This document shows, piece by piece, positions 33,252-41,633 of a stretch of 64,000 bases of DNA. The notes under the pieces are model-generated. The model worked only from the letters and a program-made list of their open reading frames with translations. It ran no database searches and was not told the DNA's origin. The translations under genes and the position numbers were made by a program. The number at the start of each line of letters is the position of its first letter. The first letter of the stretch is position 1. The DNA lies in contig NZ_WUUS01000008.1 of the NCBI RefSeq assembly GCF_009831625.1, forward strand, positions 124,001-188,000. The letters run 5' to 3'. Source of the DNA: Halobaculum saliterrae (lineage in GTDB: Archaea > Halobacteriota > Halobacteria > Halobacteriales > Haloferacaceae).

Positions 33252-34637
33252 GTGAACGTACGAGACAGACTCGAGAGCGGGCGAGCGGTCGTCGCCGCCC
33301 GCGACGCGGACGAGACGCCCGACACGACGGAGATCCGACGCCTCGCGGAGGCGGCTGGCTACGAGGTGGCCGGCGAGGTGACACAGCGGCGCACGGAGGA
33401 CCTGCGGTACAACCTCGGCGGCGGGAAAGCGCGGGAACTGGCGGACGTGGTCGCCGAGCGCGACGCCGACGCCGTCGTCTTCGACGGCGAGCTCTCGCCG
33501 GGGCAGTACACCGACCTGTTGGAGCTGTTCCCGTCGGGGACGACGCTGACGGATCGCTACCGACTGGTTCTGGAGATATTCGCCGACGGCGCCGGATCGA
33601 CCGCCGCGACGACGCAGGTCGAGCTGGCGACGCTGCGGTATGAGCTTCCGAGGGTGCGCCGCGCGACCGAGCGGTCGCTGTTGAACGCGGCGACCGAGAA
33701 GGGTTCGCCCGTCCTCGACATGGAGAAGCGTATCGACGCGATGGAGGCGAAGCTGGACGAGCTGACCGACGCGGCCGCCGACCGCCGGGCGCGACGACGC
33801 GCGGAGGGGTTCGACCTGGTCGCGCTCGCGGGCTACACGAACGCGGGGAAGTCGACGCTGCTGCGCCGGCTGGCGGACGACTTCGACGCGGAGTCATCGG
33901 CGCCCTCGGCCCCCTCGGGCGACGACTCGTCCGGCGAGGTGTCCGGCGACGAGAACCGGACCGACGACCTCGCGGAGTCGGTGACGGTCGAGGATCGCCC
34001 CTTCGAGACGCTGGAGACGACGACGCGGCGGGCGACGCTGGGCGGGCGCCGTGTGCTCCTCACCGACACGGTCGGACTGGTGGCGGACCTCCCGCACGAC
34101 CTCGTGCGCTCGTTCTCGGCGACGCTCGACGAGATCGGCGCCGCCGACGCCGTGCTCGCGGTGGTCGACGCCGGCGCCGACGAGGAGCGGCTCCGCCGGC
34201 GCGTCGAGACGACCGTCGAGGTGCTCGCGGCCGACGCGACGGGTCCCGTGATCCCCGTGATGAACAAGGTGGATCGACTGGACGCCGCAGGTCGCGAGGC
34301 CGCGCTCGAGATCGTCTCGGACGTGCTCGCCGAGGCCGACGTGGAAACCCGCGAGCCTGTGGCGATCAGTGCGCTCGATGGGACCGGGACCGACGACCTC
34401 CGCGAGTCGGTTGTCGGGGCGCTGCCGGGCTCGACGGCGACGTTCGAACTGCCACCGTCGGGAGAGTCACAGGCGTTCGTCTCGTGGCTCCACGAGCGCG
34501 GCGACGCCGACGTGACCTACGGGCCCGAATCGATCGAGGTCGCGTTCGCGGGCAAGCCGTCCGTCGTCGACGAGGTGGAGCGACGGGCGGCCGATCTTCG
34601 GACGGACGATATCCGCCCGGACAGCACCGAGGAGTAG
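33252..34637 (+). CDS. hflX: GTPase HflX
   Basis: 461 residues from a GTG at 33252. The N-terminal nucleotide-binding HflX domain (about 1-165) has NLGGGKARELADVV and the conserved FDGELSPGQ. A linker helix with ERSLLNAATEKG, then the G domain with G1 AGYTNAGKST, G3 DTVGL and G4 NKVD, complete the family pattern. There is a 30-residue acidic, serine-rich insert in the G domain between G1 and G2. HflX binds ribosomes and splits stalled or stressed ribosomes in bacteria; a similar role here is an inference. A short hypothetical gene follows after 36 bases. Confidence 0.92.
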   Translation: MNVRDRLESGRAVVAARDADETPDTTEIRRLAEAAGYEVAGEVTQRRTEDLRYNLGGGKARELADVVAERDADAVVFDGELSPGQYTDLLELFPSGTTLTDRYRLVLEIFADGAGSTAATTQVELATLRYELPRVRRATERSLLNAATEKGSPVLDMEKRIDAMEAKLDELTDAAADRRARRRAEGFDLVALAGYTNAGKSTLLRRLADDFDAESSAPSAPSGDDSSGEVSGDENRTDDLAESVTVEDRPFETLETTTRRATLGGRRVLLTDTVGLVADLPHDLVRSFSATLDEIGAADAVLAVVDAGADEERLRRRVETTVEVLAADATGPVIPVMNKVDRLDAAGREAALEIVSDVLAEADVETREPVAISALDGTGTDDLRESVVGALPGSTATFELPPSGESQAFVSWLHERGDADVTYGPESIEVAFAGKPSVVDEVERRAADLRTDDIRPDSTEE

Positions 34638-34673
34638 CCGAAGGCACATCAGCGTCGAGCGCCTTCCAGCGAT

Positions 34674-35048
34674 ATGGACGCGACGCTCCAACTTCCGACG
34701 GGCGAGACGGTCGGAACGGACGAGGTGTTCGAGTTCAACGGCTACCCGTACCGGTTCCGACCGCTCGATCACGCGGAGTACGCGTTCGCGCTCTCGCCGC
34801 TGGTGTGGGGCGGCGGGGACATGGACGTGCCCTTCGAGGACCGCGCGGAGCTTCGCGAACAGTGGGGCCCCGAGTCGCGCGGGGTCCGCTCCGACGAGGA
34901 GTGGCGCGACTGGCTGGTCGAGGCCCGGTCGGACGACCGCTTCGGCGACGACGAACTCGACGCGGTGGAACGGGAACTGTTCGGCGGCGGCGGTCGTGAT
35001 GGAAGCGACGGTGTTCTCGGTCGTGTCCTGCGAGCGCTCGGCCGGTAG
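34674..35048 (+). CDS. Hypothetical acidic protein
   Basis: 124 residues beginning MDATLQLPTGETVGTDEVF. Features are an aromatic-rich segment (FNGYPYRFRPLDHAEYAFAL), a Trp/Gly motif LVWGGGDMDVPFED and a charged helical middle (WRDWLVEARSDD). The C-terminus is Gly-rich (GGGGRDGSDG) and ends in a basic amphipathic helix (VLGRVLRALGR). No motif identifies a function. It follows hflX on the same strand and is convergent with the next gene (6-base gap). Confidence 0.65.
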   Translation: MDATLQLPTGETVGTDEVFEFNGYPYRFRPLDHAEYAFALSPLVWGGGDMDVPFEDRAELREQWGPESRGVRSDEEWRDWLVEARSDDRFGDDELDAVERELFGGGGRDGSDGVLGRVLRALGR

Positions 35049-35054
35049 CGACCT

Positions 35055-35816
35055 CTACTTCTCTCGCATCCGTACGTCGCAGTCGAGACACACCTCGATA
35101 CCCGCGATCCAGTTCACCTCCGAGCGTCCGCAATCGGGGCAGACGTACACCGCGTTGTTGTGCTCGGTCGTGCCCCGCGGCGGCGCGAGGAAGCCGGTCT
35201 CCGACACCGTCTCGGCGACCTTCGGCATCCGCGAGCGCTTGACCCGGGCGCGACGGGCGAGGTAGTCGCCGGAACTCGGGTCCGACCCGTGGAGGTCGTC
35301 CCAGTCGAAGGCGTGAGTCGTGTTCCGGGCGGCCTGCTGTGCGCCCAGACGGACGGCCTCGAACAGCGGTTCGGTCGCCCGCGAGAGCGGATCGGGGTCG
35401 TCGGCCTCACGGTACAGCTCCGTCGCCCGTTCGTACGCGTCCGCGCCGTCGTCGCCGAGCCCGCCGGCGGCGCCGAAGTCGCCCATCGCCTCGAAACAGC
35501 ACGCGCGCTCGGCCTCGGAGTCGAGGAGGCTCGCGTAGTCCGCCGCGACGGCGTTGCCCTCGCGAGCGCGCAGGCTCGCACGTCGGTCGGCACCGGCGGC
35601 GCGATACGCGAACGTCGCGAGGAGGAGATATCTGAGGCCGTACCCGCCGTACGTCGCGTCGGCCCCGAGTACCTCGCGGTCTGTCGCTTCCGCCTCGAGG
35701 CCGGCGAGGGCGCCGCGCCCGACAACCGTGTACAGGTCGGCCGCCCCGGCGGGGTCCCGATCGACGAGCGCCCGCACCGCCTCGGATCGCCGGGCCGTCG
35801 GATCCGTGTCCGTCAT
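35055..35816 (-). CDS. Helical protein with C-terminal zinc ribbon
   Basis: 253 residues from the ATG at 35816. The first 190 residues are predominantly helical, with TPR-like pairs (AADLYTVVGRGALAGLEAEA, CCFEAMGDFGAAGG, DAYERATELYREADD). The C-terminus is a two-CxxC zinc ribbon: VCPDCGRSEV and VCLDCDVRM. Zinc ribbons of this kind bind nucleic acid or protein. I do not recognise the family. No operon partner is present; hisC is divergent 126 bases away. Confidence 0.65.
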   Translation of the reverse strand: MTDTDPTARRSEAVRALVDRDPAGAADLYTVVGRGALAGLEAEATDREVLGADATYGGYGLRYLLLATFAYRAAGADRRASLRAREGNAVAADYASLLDSEAERACCFEAMGDFGAAGGLGDDGADAYERATELYREADDPDPLSRATEPLFEAVRLGAQQAARNTTHAFDWDDLHGSDPSSGDYLARRARVKRSRMPKVAETVSETGFLAPPRGTTEHNNAVYVCPDCGRSEVNWIAGIEVCLDCDVRMREK

Positions 35817-35942
35817 TGTGTTCGGTAGGGACTGCAGGATGGTGAATTCGGGGGCGGTCGGGCGGTCGCTCCCGGGGCCGACCGCGGCGTCGGGTCGCCC
35901 GGTGTGGGCACGCTTATGAAGCGTCCACCACTTCTCTCGCGC

Positions 35943-37037
35943 ATGAACACGCGCGACCTCTCGGCGAACGCGCCGTACGTCCCCGGCCGCGGCGTCGAGG
36001 AGGTGGCCCGCGATCTCGGGCTCGACCCGGAGGAACTGGTGAAGCTCTCCTCGAACGAGAACCCGTTCGGTCCCTCGCCGAAGGCCGTCGAGGCAGCGAG
36101 GGAGGCCGCCGAGTCCGCCCACGTCTACCCGAAGGCGGCCCACGCCGACCTCACGGAGGCGCTGGCCGAGCGGTGGGACCTCGCTCCCGAGCAGGTGTGG
36201 GTGAGTCCGGGCGCCGACGGCGCGCTCGACTACCTCGCGCGGGCGATGCTCTCGCCCGGCGACCGAGTGCTCGTTCCCGAGCCGGGGTTCGCGTACTACC
36301 CGATGAGCGCCCGCTACCACCACGGCGAGGTGGCGACGTACCCCGTCGAGAAGGCCGACGGGTTCGCGCAGACCGCCGACGCGATCCTCGACGCCTACGA
36401 CGGCGAGCGGATCGTCTACGTGACGACTCCGCACAACCCCGCCGGAACCGAACTCCCGCGCGAGGAGCTCGTCGCGCTGCTCGAGGCGGTCGACGAGGAG
36501 ACGCTCGTCGTCGCCGACGAGGCGTACGGCGAGTACACCGACACGCCCTCCGCGGCGGGCCTGCTCGATGAGTACGAGAACGTCGCCGTCACGCGGACGT
36601 TCTCGAAGGCGTTCGGCCTCGCGGGCCTCCGCATCGGCTACGCGCTCGTGCCGGAGGCGTGGGCCGACGCGTACGCCCGCGTGAACACGCCGTTCGCGGC
36701 CAACGCCGTCGCGCTCGACGCCGCGCTCGCGGCACTCGACGACGACGAACACGTCGAACGGAGCGTCGAGTCGGCGAAGTGGGCCCGCGAGTACATCGCC
36801 GACGAGTTGGACGCGCCCACGTTCGAGAGCGCCGGCAACTTCGTCCTCGCGGAGGTGGGCGACGGAAGCGCCGTCGCCGAGCGCGCACAACAGCGGGGCG
36901 TTATCGTCCGCGACACCGGCTCGTTCGGCCTTCCCGAGTGCGTCCGGGTCTCCTGTGGAACCGAGGAGGACACGCGCGAGGCGGTCGAGACGCTCAACGA
37001 GGTGCTCGCGGATCTGGAGCCCGGGGTCGAAGCGTGA
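35943..37037 (+). CDS. hisC: Histidinol-phosphate aminotransferase
   Basis: 364 residues from the ATG at 35943 (MNTRDLSANAPYVPGRG); an in-frame upstream start is less likely. It is a fold-type I PLP aminotransferase: KLSSNENPFGPSP, the NPAGT motif, DEAYGEY, and the PLP lysine in TRTFSKAFGLAGLRIGY. The final segment VRVSCGTEEDTREAVE is the usual end of HisC. It makes histidinol phosphate in histidine synthesis. It is the first gene of a three-gene operon joined by two 4-base overlaps. Confidence 0.92.
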   Translation: MNTRDLSANAPYVPGRGVEEVARDLGLDPEELVKLSSNENPFGPSPKAVEAAREAAESAHVYPKAAHADLTEALAERWDLAPEQVWVSPGADGALDYLARAMLSPGDRVLVPEPGFAYYPMSARYHHGEVATYPVEKADGFAQTADAILDAYDGERIVYVTTPHNPAGTELPREELVALLEAVDEETLVVADEAYGEYTDTPSAAGLLDEYENVAVTRTFSKAFGLAGLRIGYALVPEAWADAYARVNTPFAANAVALDAALAALDDDEHVERSVESAKWAREYIADELDAPTFESAGNFVLAEVGDGSAVAERAQQRGVIVRDTGSFGLPECVRVSCGTEEDTREAVETLNEVLADLEPGVEA

Positions 37038-37558
37038 CCGACGGCGTCGACCGCCTCGTCGTCACGGGTACGCCCGGGACGGGCAAGACGACGGCGACGG
37101 ATCTGCTCGCCGAGGAGCGCGGCGTCCGGGTCGTCCACCTCAACGACCTGATCCGCGAGGAGGGGCTGTACACCGAGCGCGACGAGGAGCGCGACTCGCT
37201 CGTCGCCGACCTGGATGCGGCGGCGGAGCACCTCGGCGAGTGGACCGGCGTCGTCGACTCCCACCTGGCCCACTACCTCGACGCCGACCGCGTCGCGGTG
37301 TTGCGGTGCCGGCCCGACGTGCTCGAACGACGGCTCGTCGAGCGCGGGGAGGGCGAGGCGAGCGCCCGGGAGAACCGAGAGAGCGAGGCGCTCGACGTGA
37401 TCCTCGGCGAGGCGGTCGAGCGCTTCGGCGAGGACCGGGTGTACGAGATCGACACGACGGACTCGGATCCCGACGAGGTCGCGACCGAACTCGGGCGGGT
37501 GCTCGACGGCGAGCGCGAGCCCTCAGCAGGGGAGGTCGACTTCGTGGAGTACCTATGA
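37034..37558 (+). CDS. Adenylate kinase (Fap7/hCINAP type)
   Basis: 174 residues. The GTG at 37034 overlaps the hisC stop (GTGA). The P-loop GTPGTGKT is at residues 11-18, the NMP-binding part (HLNDLIREEGLY) follows, and VVDSHLAHYL and the Arg-rich VLRCRPDVLERRLVERGEGE with ENRESEALDVIL fit atypical small archaeal adenylate kinases of the Fap7 class. In eukaryotes Fap7 acts in 40S subunit maturation; archaeal homologues bind Rps11. A role in ribosome assembly is therefore plausible but inferred. The C-terminal acidic tail overlaps the next start by 4 bases. Confidence 0.82.
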   Translation: MTDGVDRLVVTGTPGTGKTTATDLLAEERGVRVVHLNDLIREEGLYTERDEERDSLVADLDAAAEHLGEWTGVVDSHLAHYLDADRVAVLRCRPDVLERRLVERGEGEASARENRESEALDVILGEAVERFGEDRVYEIDTTDSDPDEVATELGRVLDGEREPSAGEVDFVEYL

Positions 37559-38172
37559 CGCTGGACCAGTTCAGGCCCCTCGCGGAGAAGGGACTGTCGC
37601 CGTTCGTCCGCGCGGCCAACGCGCTCGGCCTCTCGCCGGACGGCGTGAGCGTGATCGCGTTCGCGTGCGCGGTCGCCGCGGGCGTGGCGTTCGGCCTCGC
37701 GCCGCCCTCGGAGGCGCCGTTGTCGTACGTCGCCGGGTCCGCGTTCGTGCTCGCGAACGGCTGGCTCGACCTCGTCGACGGCGCGCTCGCGCGGGCCCAG
37801 GGAACCGACTCCTCCGGCGGCGACCTGCTGGACCACGTGCTCGACCGCTACGCCGACATCGCGGTCCTCGTGGGGCTCGCCGCCGGGATCGGTCGCTACG
37901 GACTCGGGCTCGCCGCCGTGACGGGCGTGCTGATGACGTCGTACCTCGGCACGCAGATCCAGGCCGTCGGCATCGGTCGGGAGTACGGCGGGCTGCTGGG
38001 TCGTGCGGACCGGCTCGCCCTCGTCGGGATCGTGGGCGTCGTCGCCGCGGCGGTTCCGGACCCGCTGGTCGGCGGACTCGGCGTGGTCGGCCTGCTGCTC
38101 GTCGTGTTCGCGATCGTCGGTCACCTCACCGCGCTCCAGCGCTTCCGGGGCGCGTGGGCGGATATCGGGTGA
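37555..38172 (+). CDS. CDP-alcohol phosphatidyltransferase (archaeal phospholipid synthase)
   Basis: 205 residues. The ATG overlaps the kinase stop in ATGA. The family active-site motif D-x2-D-G-x2-A-R-x8-G-x3-D-x3-D is visible as DLVDGALARAQGTDSSGG then DLLDHVLD. Five or six transmembrane helices surround it. It transfers a polar head group onto CDP-archaeol to make an archaetidyl phospholipid. Whether the product is archaetidylinositol phosphate, archaetidylglycerol phosphate or archaetidylserine cannot be told. Coupling to hisC is probably incidental. Confidence 0.85.
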   Translation: MTLDQFRPLAEKGLSPFVRAANALGLSPDGVSVIAFACAVAAGVAFGLAPPSEAPLSYVAGSAFVLANGWLDLVDGALARAQGTDSSGGDLLDHVLDRYADIAVLVGLAAGIGRYGLGLAAVTGVLMTSYLGTQIQAVGIGREYGGLLGRADRLALVGIVGVVAAAVPDPLVGGLGVVGLLLVVFAIVGHLTALQRFRGAWADIG

Positions 38173-38266
38173 CCGCCATCCGAGCGCCGAGAGTACCCAC
38201 CTCCCTGTGGACACGCATGTGATCGCGCGCCGGCGGGTCCAAACAGGGCGGGACGTGTGCGTGGAC

Positions 38267-38278
38267 GAATACTTTTAT
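38267..38278 (+). promoter_or_regulatory. TATA box of the DUF7504/CHAT operon
   Basis: The stretch GAATACTTTTAT ends 24 bases before the ATG at 38302, embedded in GC-rich sequence. The spacing gives a leaderless transcript for the first gene of the module. Confidence 0.55.
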
Positions 38279-38301
38279 CCTCCGAACGGAATGGCGAAGG
38301 C

Positions 38302-39165
38302 ATGACCGGCACGACGGACGACCCCGGCTCCGACGGAGCGACCATCCGCGGACCGGAGTCCACGCTCTCGGCGGCCCTGGCCGAACTCGACGACGGGTGT
38401 TCCGTGCTCGTCACCGGGGACGTCTCGGACGAGGCCTACCGCGTCGCGTCGTCGCGGTACTTCGGCGCGCCGCACCGACGCCGCCAGCGGGTGCTCGCGC
38501 TCACGACCGGCGGCGCCGAGGCGCCGGACGCGTGGCTCCCCGACGGCGTCGACGCCGCGGACGACGACGCCGCGGTCGTTCGACTCGACGGCGCCGTCCG
38601 GGACCCGACCGTCGCCTCCGGATCGGACGCGAGCGCCACTGACGCGGTCGACCCGACCTCCGACGTGACCGACCTGACCTCCGACGTGACCGACCCGACG
38701 AGTGCGGCCTCCGGAACCGAGCCCGACGCCGGACCGGACCGCATCGACCTCGACGGAGCCGCCGGCGAGGGCGGAACGGCCGACGGGGACGCCGCTGCAG
38801 TCCGAGCGGAGCTGTTGGACGCCATCGACGAGGTCGACGAGGACCGGCCGGCTCGGCTGGGGCTTCGTGTGGGCGTCTTCCGGGTCGACATGCTCTGTGC
38901 GACGCTGGGCGCCGACGCGACGGGGTCGCTGCTGCGCGAGGTGTCGAGGGCGACCCACGACCGCGGCGGAATGGCGCACTTCCACCTCCCTCGTCCCGTC
39001 GGCGGGGACCCCCGTTCCGACTCCGTGGTCGCCGAGTTCGTCGAACTGCTCGACGACGACCTCGACGTGATCGTCGAGCTTCGGTGTCGTGAGACCGCGT
39101 CCGCTCCCGAGGAGCGCTGGCACATCATCGGCTGGGGAACGACCGAATGGAACGCCCTCCGGTGA
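38302..39165 (+). CDS. DUF7504-like haloarchaeal protein with degenerate P-loop
   Basis: 287 residues from the ATG at 38302. The fold appears RecA/KaiC-like: a first strand GCSVLVTGDVSDEAYRVASS sits where Walker A should be but lacks Gly-x4-GK[ST]. Then QRVLALTTG, a 75-residue Asp/Thr/Ser-rich insert with a 7-residue direct repeat, a strand RLGLRVGVFRVDMLCATLG, a helix, AHFHLPRPVGGDP, and a final EERWHIIGWGTTEWNAL motif. The resemblance to DUF7504 is from memory of haloarchaeal proteins. The CHAT gene begins 4 bases after this stop. Nucleotide binding is probably lost. Confidence 0.65.
   Translation: MTGTTDDPGSDGATIRGPESTLSAALAELDDGCSVLVTGDVSDEAYRVASSRYFGAPHRRRQRVLALTTGGAEAPDAWLPDGVDAADDDAAVVRLDGAVRDPTVASGSDASATDAVDPTSDVTDLTSDVTDPTSAASGTEPDAGPDRIDLDGAAGEGGTADGDAAAVRAELLDAIDEVDEDRPARLGLRVGVFRVDMLCATLGADATGSLLREVSRATHDRGGMAHFHLPRPVGGDPRSDSVVAEFVELLDDDLDVIVELRCRETASAPEERWHIIGWGTTEWNALR
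38655..38695 (+). repeat. 21-base tandem repeat inside DUF7504-like gene
   Basis: GACCTCCGACGTGACCGACC occurs at 38655-38674 and again at 38676-38695. It encodes two copies of a TSDVTD-type heptad in the acidic linker. It is probably slippage in a disordered region. Confidence 0.75.
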
Positions 39166-39169
39166 CCGC

Positions 39170-41512
39170 ATGACGGCACGAGACTCCCCCTCGCCGACCG
39201 CGTCGGACGCAGCCGTCGACGCCGAAGCCGACGCCGACCCGACGGCGGTCCAACTCGTTCCGGCGCGGGGCCGTGGTCCGGGGTCGTTCGAACTCGTCGA
39301 CGCGATCGAGGAGGTCCGTCTCCCGGTCGCCACGGGAGATCCCGGCGTCGACTCCGGTCCCACGGCGACGCGGCTCGCGACGACCGATCGGTTTCGCGCG
39401 CCGGTCGACGGCTGTTGGGCCGTCGAGGCAACGTCGGTGACGCCGCTCTGTACGGCGGACGTGTACGTCCGGGACGACGAGAACACCCTCGTCGCCACCG
39501 CGACGGCCGAGGCGCCCGCACGGATCCCCCCGGGGCCGCACGTCCTCGAGCTGTCGACGGCCCCCGTGAAGACGTACGTCGCCGTCGACGGACCGGCGCG
39601 CGTCTCCTACGAGGACCGATACCCCCGGGTCTCGCTCGACGTCCCGGAGCGCGACGTCGGTTCCGCCGTCGGCGCCGTCGCTACTGACGCTGTCGCCGCC
39701 GACCGCGGTCGCCACGACGGCACGGGGCGGATCCTCCTCGGCGCGCGGTCGCGGCGCACGTCGCCGGCGGGAACCGTGACGGTGCCCGAGTCGCCGACGG
39801 GGCTCGCGCGGGCGATCTCGACGTTCGGGTCGGCGCTTGCGACCACCTCCCCGGAGCGCTCGTTCCCGACCCTGCGCGGCCACCCGCCGCTGATCGAGCG
39901 CGGCGAGACGTTCGAGACGCCGCGGTTCGTCGAGCGCGCCGACACGGGCGTCACCCTCGGACTGCCGTTCGAGTACGACGCGCTGTTCTCCGCGACGCCG
40001 CTCGCGTTCTACCTCGCGGCGACGGTCGAGGAGAGCGCCGACCCGTACCTCCGTGCGGGCGAGTACCGACACGACCTGCCGCGGGACCCGGACGCGCTCG
40101 CCGCCGAACTGGGGGAACTCCTGCGCCACTGCTTCACCCTCGATTGCGCGACGCGGGCCTGCGCAGTGGGCCTGTACGACGTGAACCTCCACGTCCACGA
40201 CGTGCTCACGGAACGGCTCGACCCGCCGTGGACGGAGTGGTACGAGGCCGACCTCGCCGGGCGGACCGCCGCCTACCTCGAGGTGCCGACGGAGGCGACG
40301 CTCGACTGTCTCGAGTGGCCCCACACGACGGACGTGGTGCCCGCCGCCGAGAACGACTCGGCGCTGCCGTTCCTCGCCGCCGACCTGTCGGTGGTTCGCT
40401 CCCCGCCGCCACGGACCGCGCCGACGAGCGACGGCGGCGTGACCGAACTGGACGACTTCGTCCGCGCCTCGCGGGAGGCGGTCCGCGGGGCGACGCTGAC
40501 GCGGAGCGCAGGGTCCGAACCCCCCGCGACGCGGACACGACAGACGTACCGCGGCCCGACTCAGAACCTCCTCGACGACTCGGAGTCGATCGTGACGCCA
40601 GAGCCGGCGGACAGCATCGCGCAGGCGTGGATCGGCCCGGGCTTCCCGATGCGGGCGGCCAAGCCGACCGTCGAGACGTACCGCCGGCGCCTCGACCGCA
40701 CGCCGGCGGAGGACCTCACCATCAGCGTCACCGTCGTCTGCAACGACGAGGCGATGATCGACGAGCTGGGCGACACCTACGGCTTCCGCGATCACGTCAC
40801 CTTCGACATCCGGGAGGAGCGCGATCTCGACTGCGACGAGCTCCGCGACCTGCTCGCCGAGGAGCACGACTTCTTCCACTACGTCGGCCACGTCGACGAG
40901 CGCGGGATGGAGTGTTCGGACGGCTTCCTCGACCTCCGGTCGCTCGAGACGACCGGCGTCGACGCGTTCCTCCTCAACGCCTGCACGTCCTACCAGCAGG
41001 GGATGGGGCTGGTCGAGGCGGGCGCGCTCGGCGGCGTGGTGTCGCTGACGGACCTGCCGAACTCGCTTGCGACGCGCGTCGGCCGCGACCTGGCGCGGCT
41101 GTTCGACGCGGGCTTCCCCCTGTACGCCGCGCTCGACGTGGTCGGAACGGGACCGTTCGCCGAGAGCGCGTACAGCATCGCTGGGGACCCGATGGTGCAG
41201 TTGTGTCAGTGCTCGACCGGGGTTGGATTCTTATTAGAAATAATTAATATTGACCTGTCTGACGAATCGGTATCGTTGATTCCTCGTTGGTACCCGACAG
41301 GTCGCCACAAATTAGGTGGAATGGCTAGACCGACGATGTTGGGTCTGAGTTGTCAGTGGATCGCTAGCGGAAGTGGATCAGAGATAACAACCTCTGTGGA
41401 CTCATTGTTAGATTGTCTGGCGTCTGATCGCTTCCCAATTCAGATTGAGAAGGAACTCCTCTGGAACTGGGATATCACAAGAGAAGATCTGCTGTCTACG
41501 GACCTGACGTAA
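39170..41512 (+). CDS. CHAT-domain (caspase-like) cysteine peptidase, haloarchaeal
   Basis: 780 residues from the ATG at 39170, 4 bases after the preceding stop. The N-terminal 500 residues are unfamiliar: a beta-rich start, an acidic middle and a helical segment around residues 285-360. The C-terminal part carries a CHAT/caspase-like core. The dyad is H574 in HYVGHVDERG and C605 in LLNACTSYQQG, with the following ALGGVVSLTDLPNSLATRVG typical of CHAT strand-helix elements. Caspase-like CHAT proteins cleave after specific residues and often act as effectors activated by a partner. The last 95 residues are in an AT-rich stretch (from about 41226). No signal peptide seen. Confidence 0.8.
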   Translation: MTARDSPSPTASDAAVDAEADADPTAVQLVPARGRGPGSFELVDAIEEVRLPVATGDPGVDSGPTATRLATTDRFRAPVDGCWAVEATSVTPLCTADVYVRDDENTLVATATAEAPARIPPGPHVLELSTAPVKTYVAVDGPARVSYEDRYPRVSLDVPERDVGSAVGAVATDAVAADRGRHDGTGRILLGARSRRTSPAGTVTVPESPTGLARAISTFGSALATTSPERSFPTLRGHPPLIERGETFETPRFVERADTGVTLGLPFEYDALFSATPLAFYLAATVEESADPYLRAGEYRHDLPRDPDALAAELGELLRHCFTLDCATRACAVGLYDVNLHVHDVLTERLDPPWTEWYEADLAGRTAAYLEVPTEATLDCLEWPHTTDVVPAAENDSALPFLAADLSVVRSPPPRTAPTSDGGVTELDDFVRASREAVRGATLTRSAGSEPPATRTRQTYRGPTQNLLDDSESIVTPEPADSIAQAWIGPGFPMRAAKPTVETYRRRLDRTPAEDLTISVTVVCNDEAMIDELGDTYGFRDHVTFDIREERDLDCDELRDLLAEEHDFFHYVGHVDERGMECSDGFLDLRSLETTGVDAFLLNACTSYQQGMGLVEAGALGGVVSLTDLPNSLATRVGRDLARLFDAGFPLYAALDVVGTGPFAESAYSIAGDPMVQLCQCSTGVGFLLEIINIDLSDESVSLIPRWYPTGRHKLGGMARPTMLGLSCQWIASGSGSEITTSVDSLLDCLASDRFPIQIEKELLWNWDITREDLLSTDLT

Positions 41513-41633
41513 CAACATTTCCTGCGGCTGCACTGCCCGCACTCGACAGAAGCAGCACGAGCGAGAACAGGGCGCCCATCATCCGCGGGTGGTCGGCGAG
41601 CCAGTGCGACATCGTTGCGTCACTTTCGGACAT
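41496..41633 (-). CDS. Small single-membrane-segment peptide (DUF7503-like, 45 aa)
   Basis: 45 residues from the ATG at 41633: MSESDATMSHWLADHPRMM, then a hydrophobic segment (ALFSLVLLLSSAGSAAAG) and a short polar tail (NVVTSGP). It matches in pattern a small haloarchaeal family (I recall DUF7503) with a conserved DHP/ENP-R-x2-GAL motif. The gene is convergent with the CHAT gene and its last 17 bases overlap the CHAT 3' end. The hydrophobic stretch could be a membrane anchor or a cleavable signal. The association with the CHAT and DUF7504-like genes suggests a shared function. Too short for standard gene finders. Confidence 0.6.
   Translation of the reverse strand: MSESDATMSHWLADHPRMMGALFSLVLLLSSAGSAAAGNVVTSGP

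Noticed and set aside
38302-41633. Interpretation of the CHAT locus as a Type III-E CRISPR (Craspase-like) remnant
   Set aside because: No Cas7-11 or other cas gene and no repeat array was seen in the window; only the protease family is shared.
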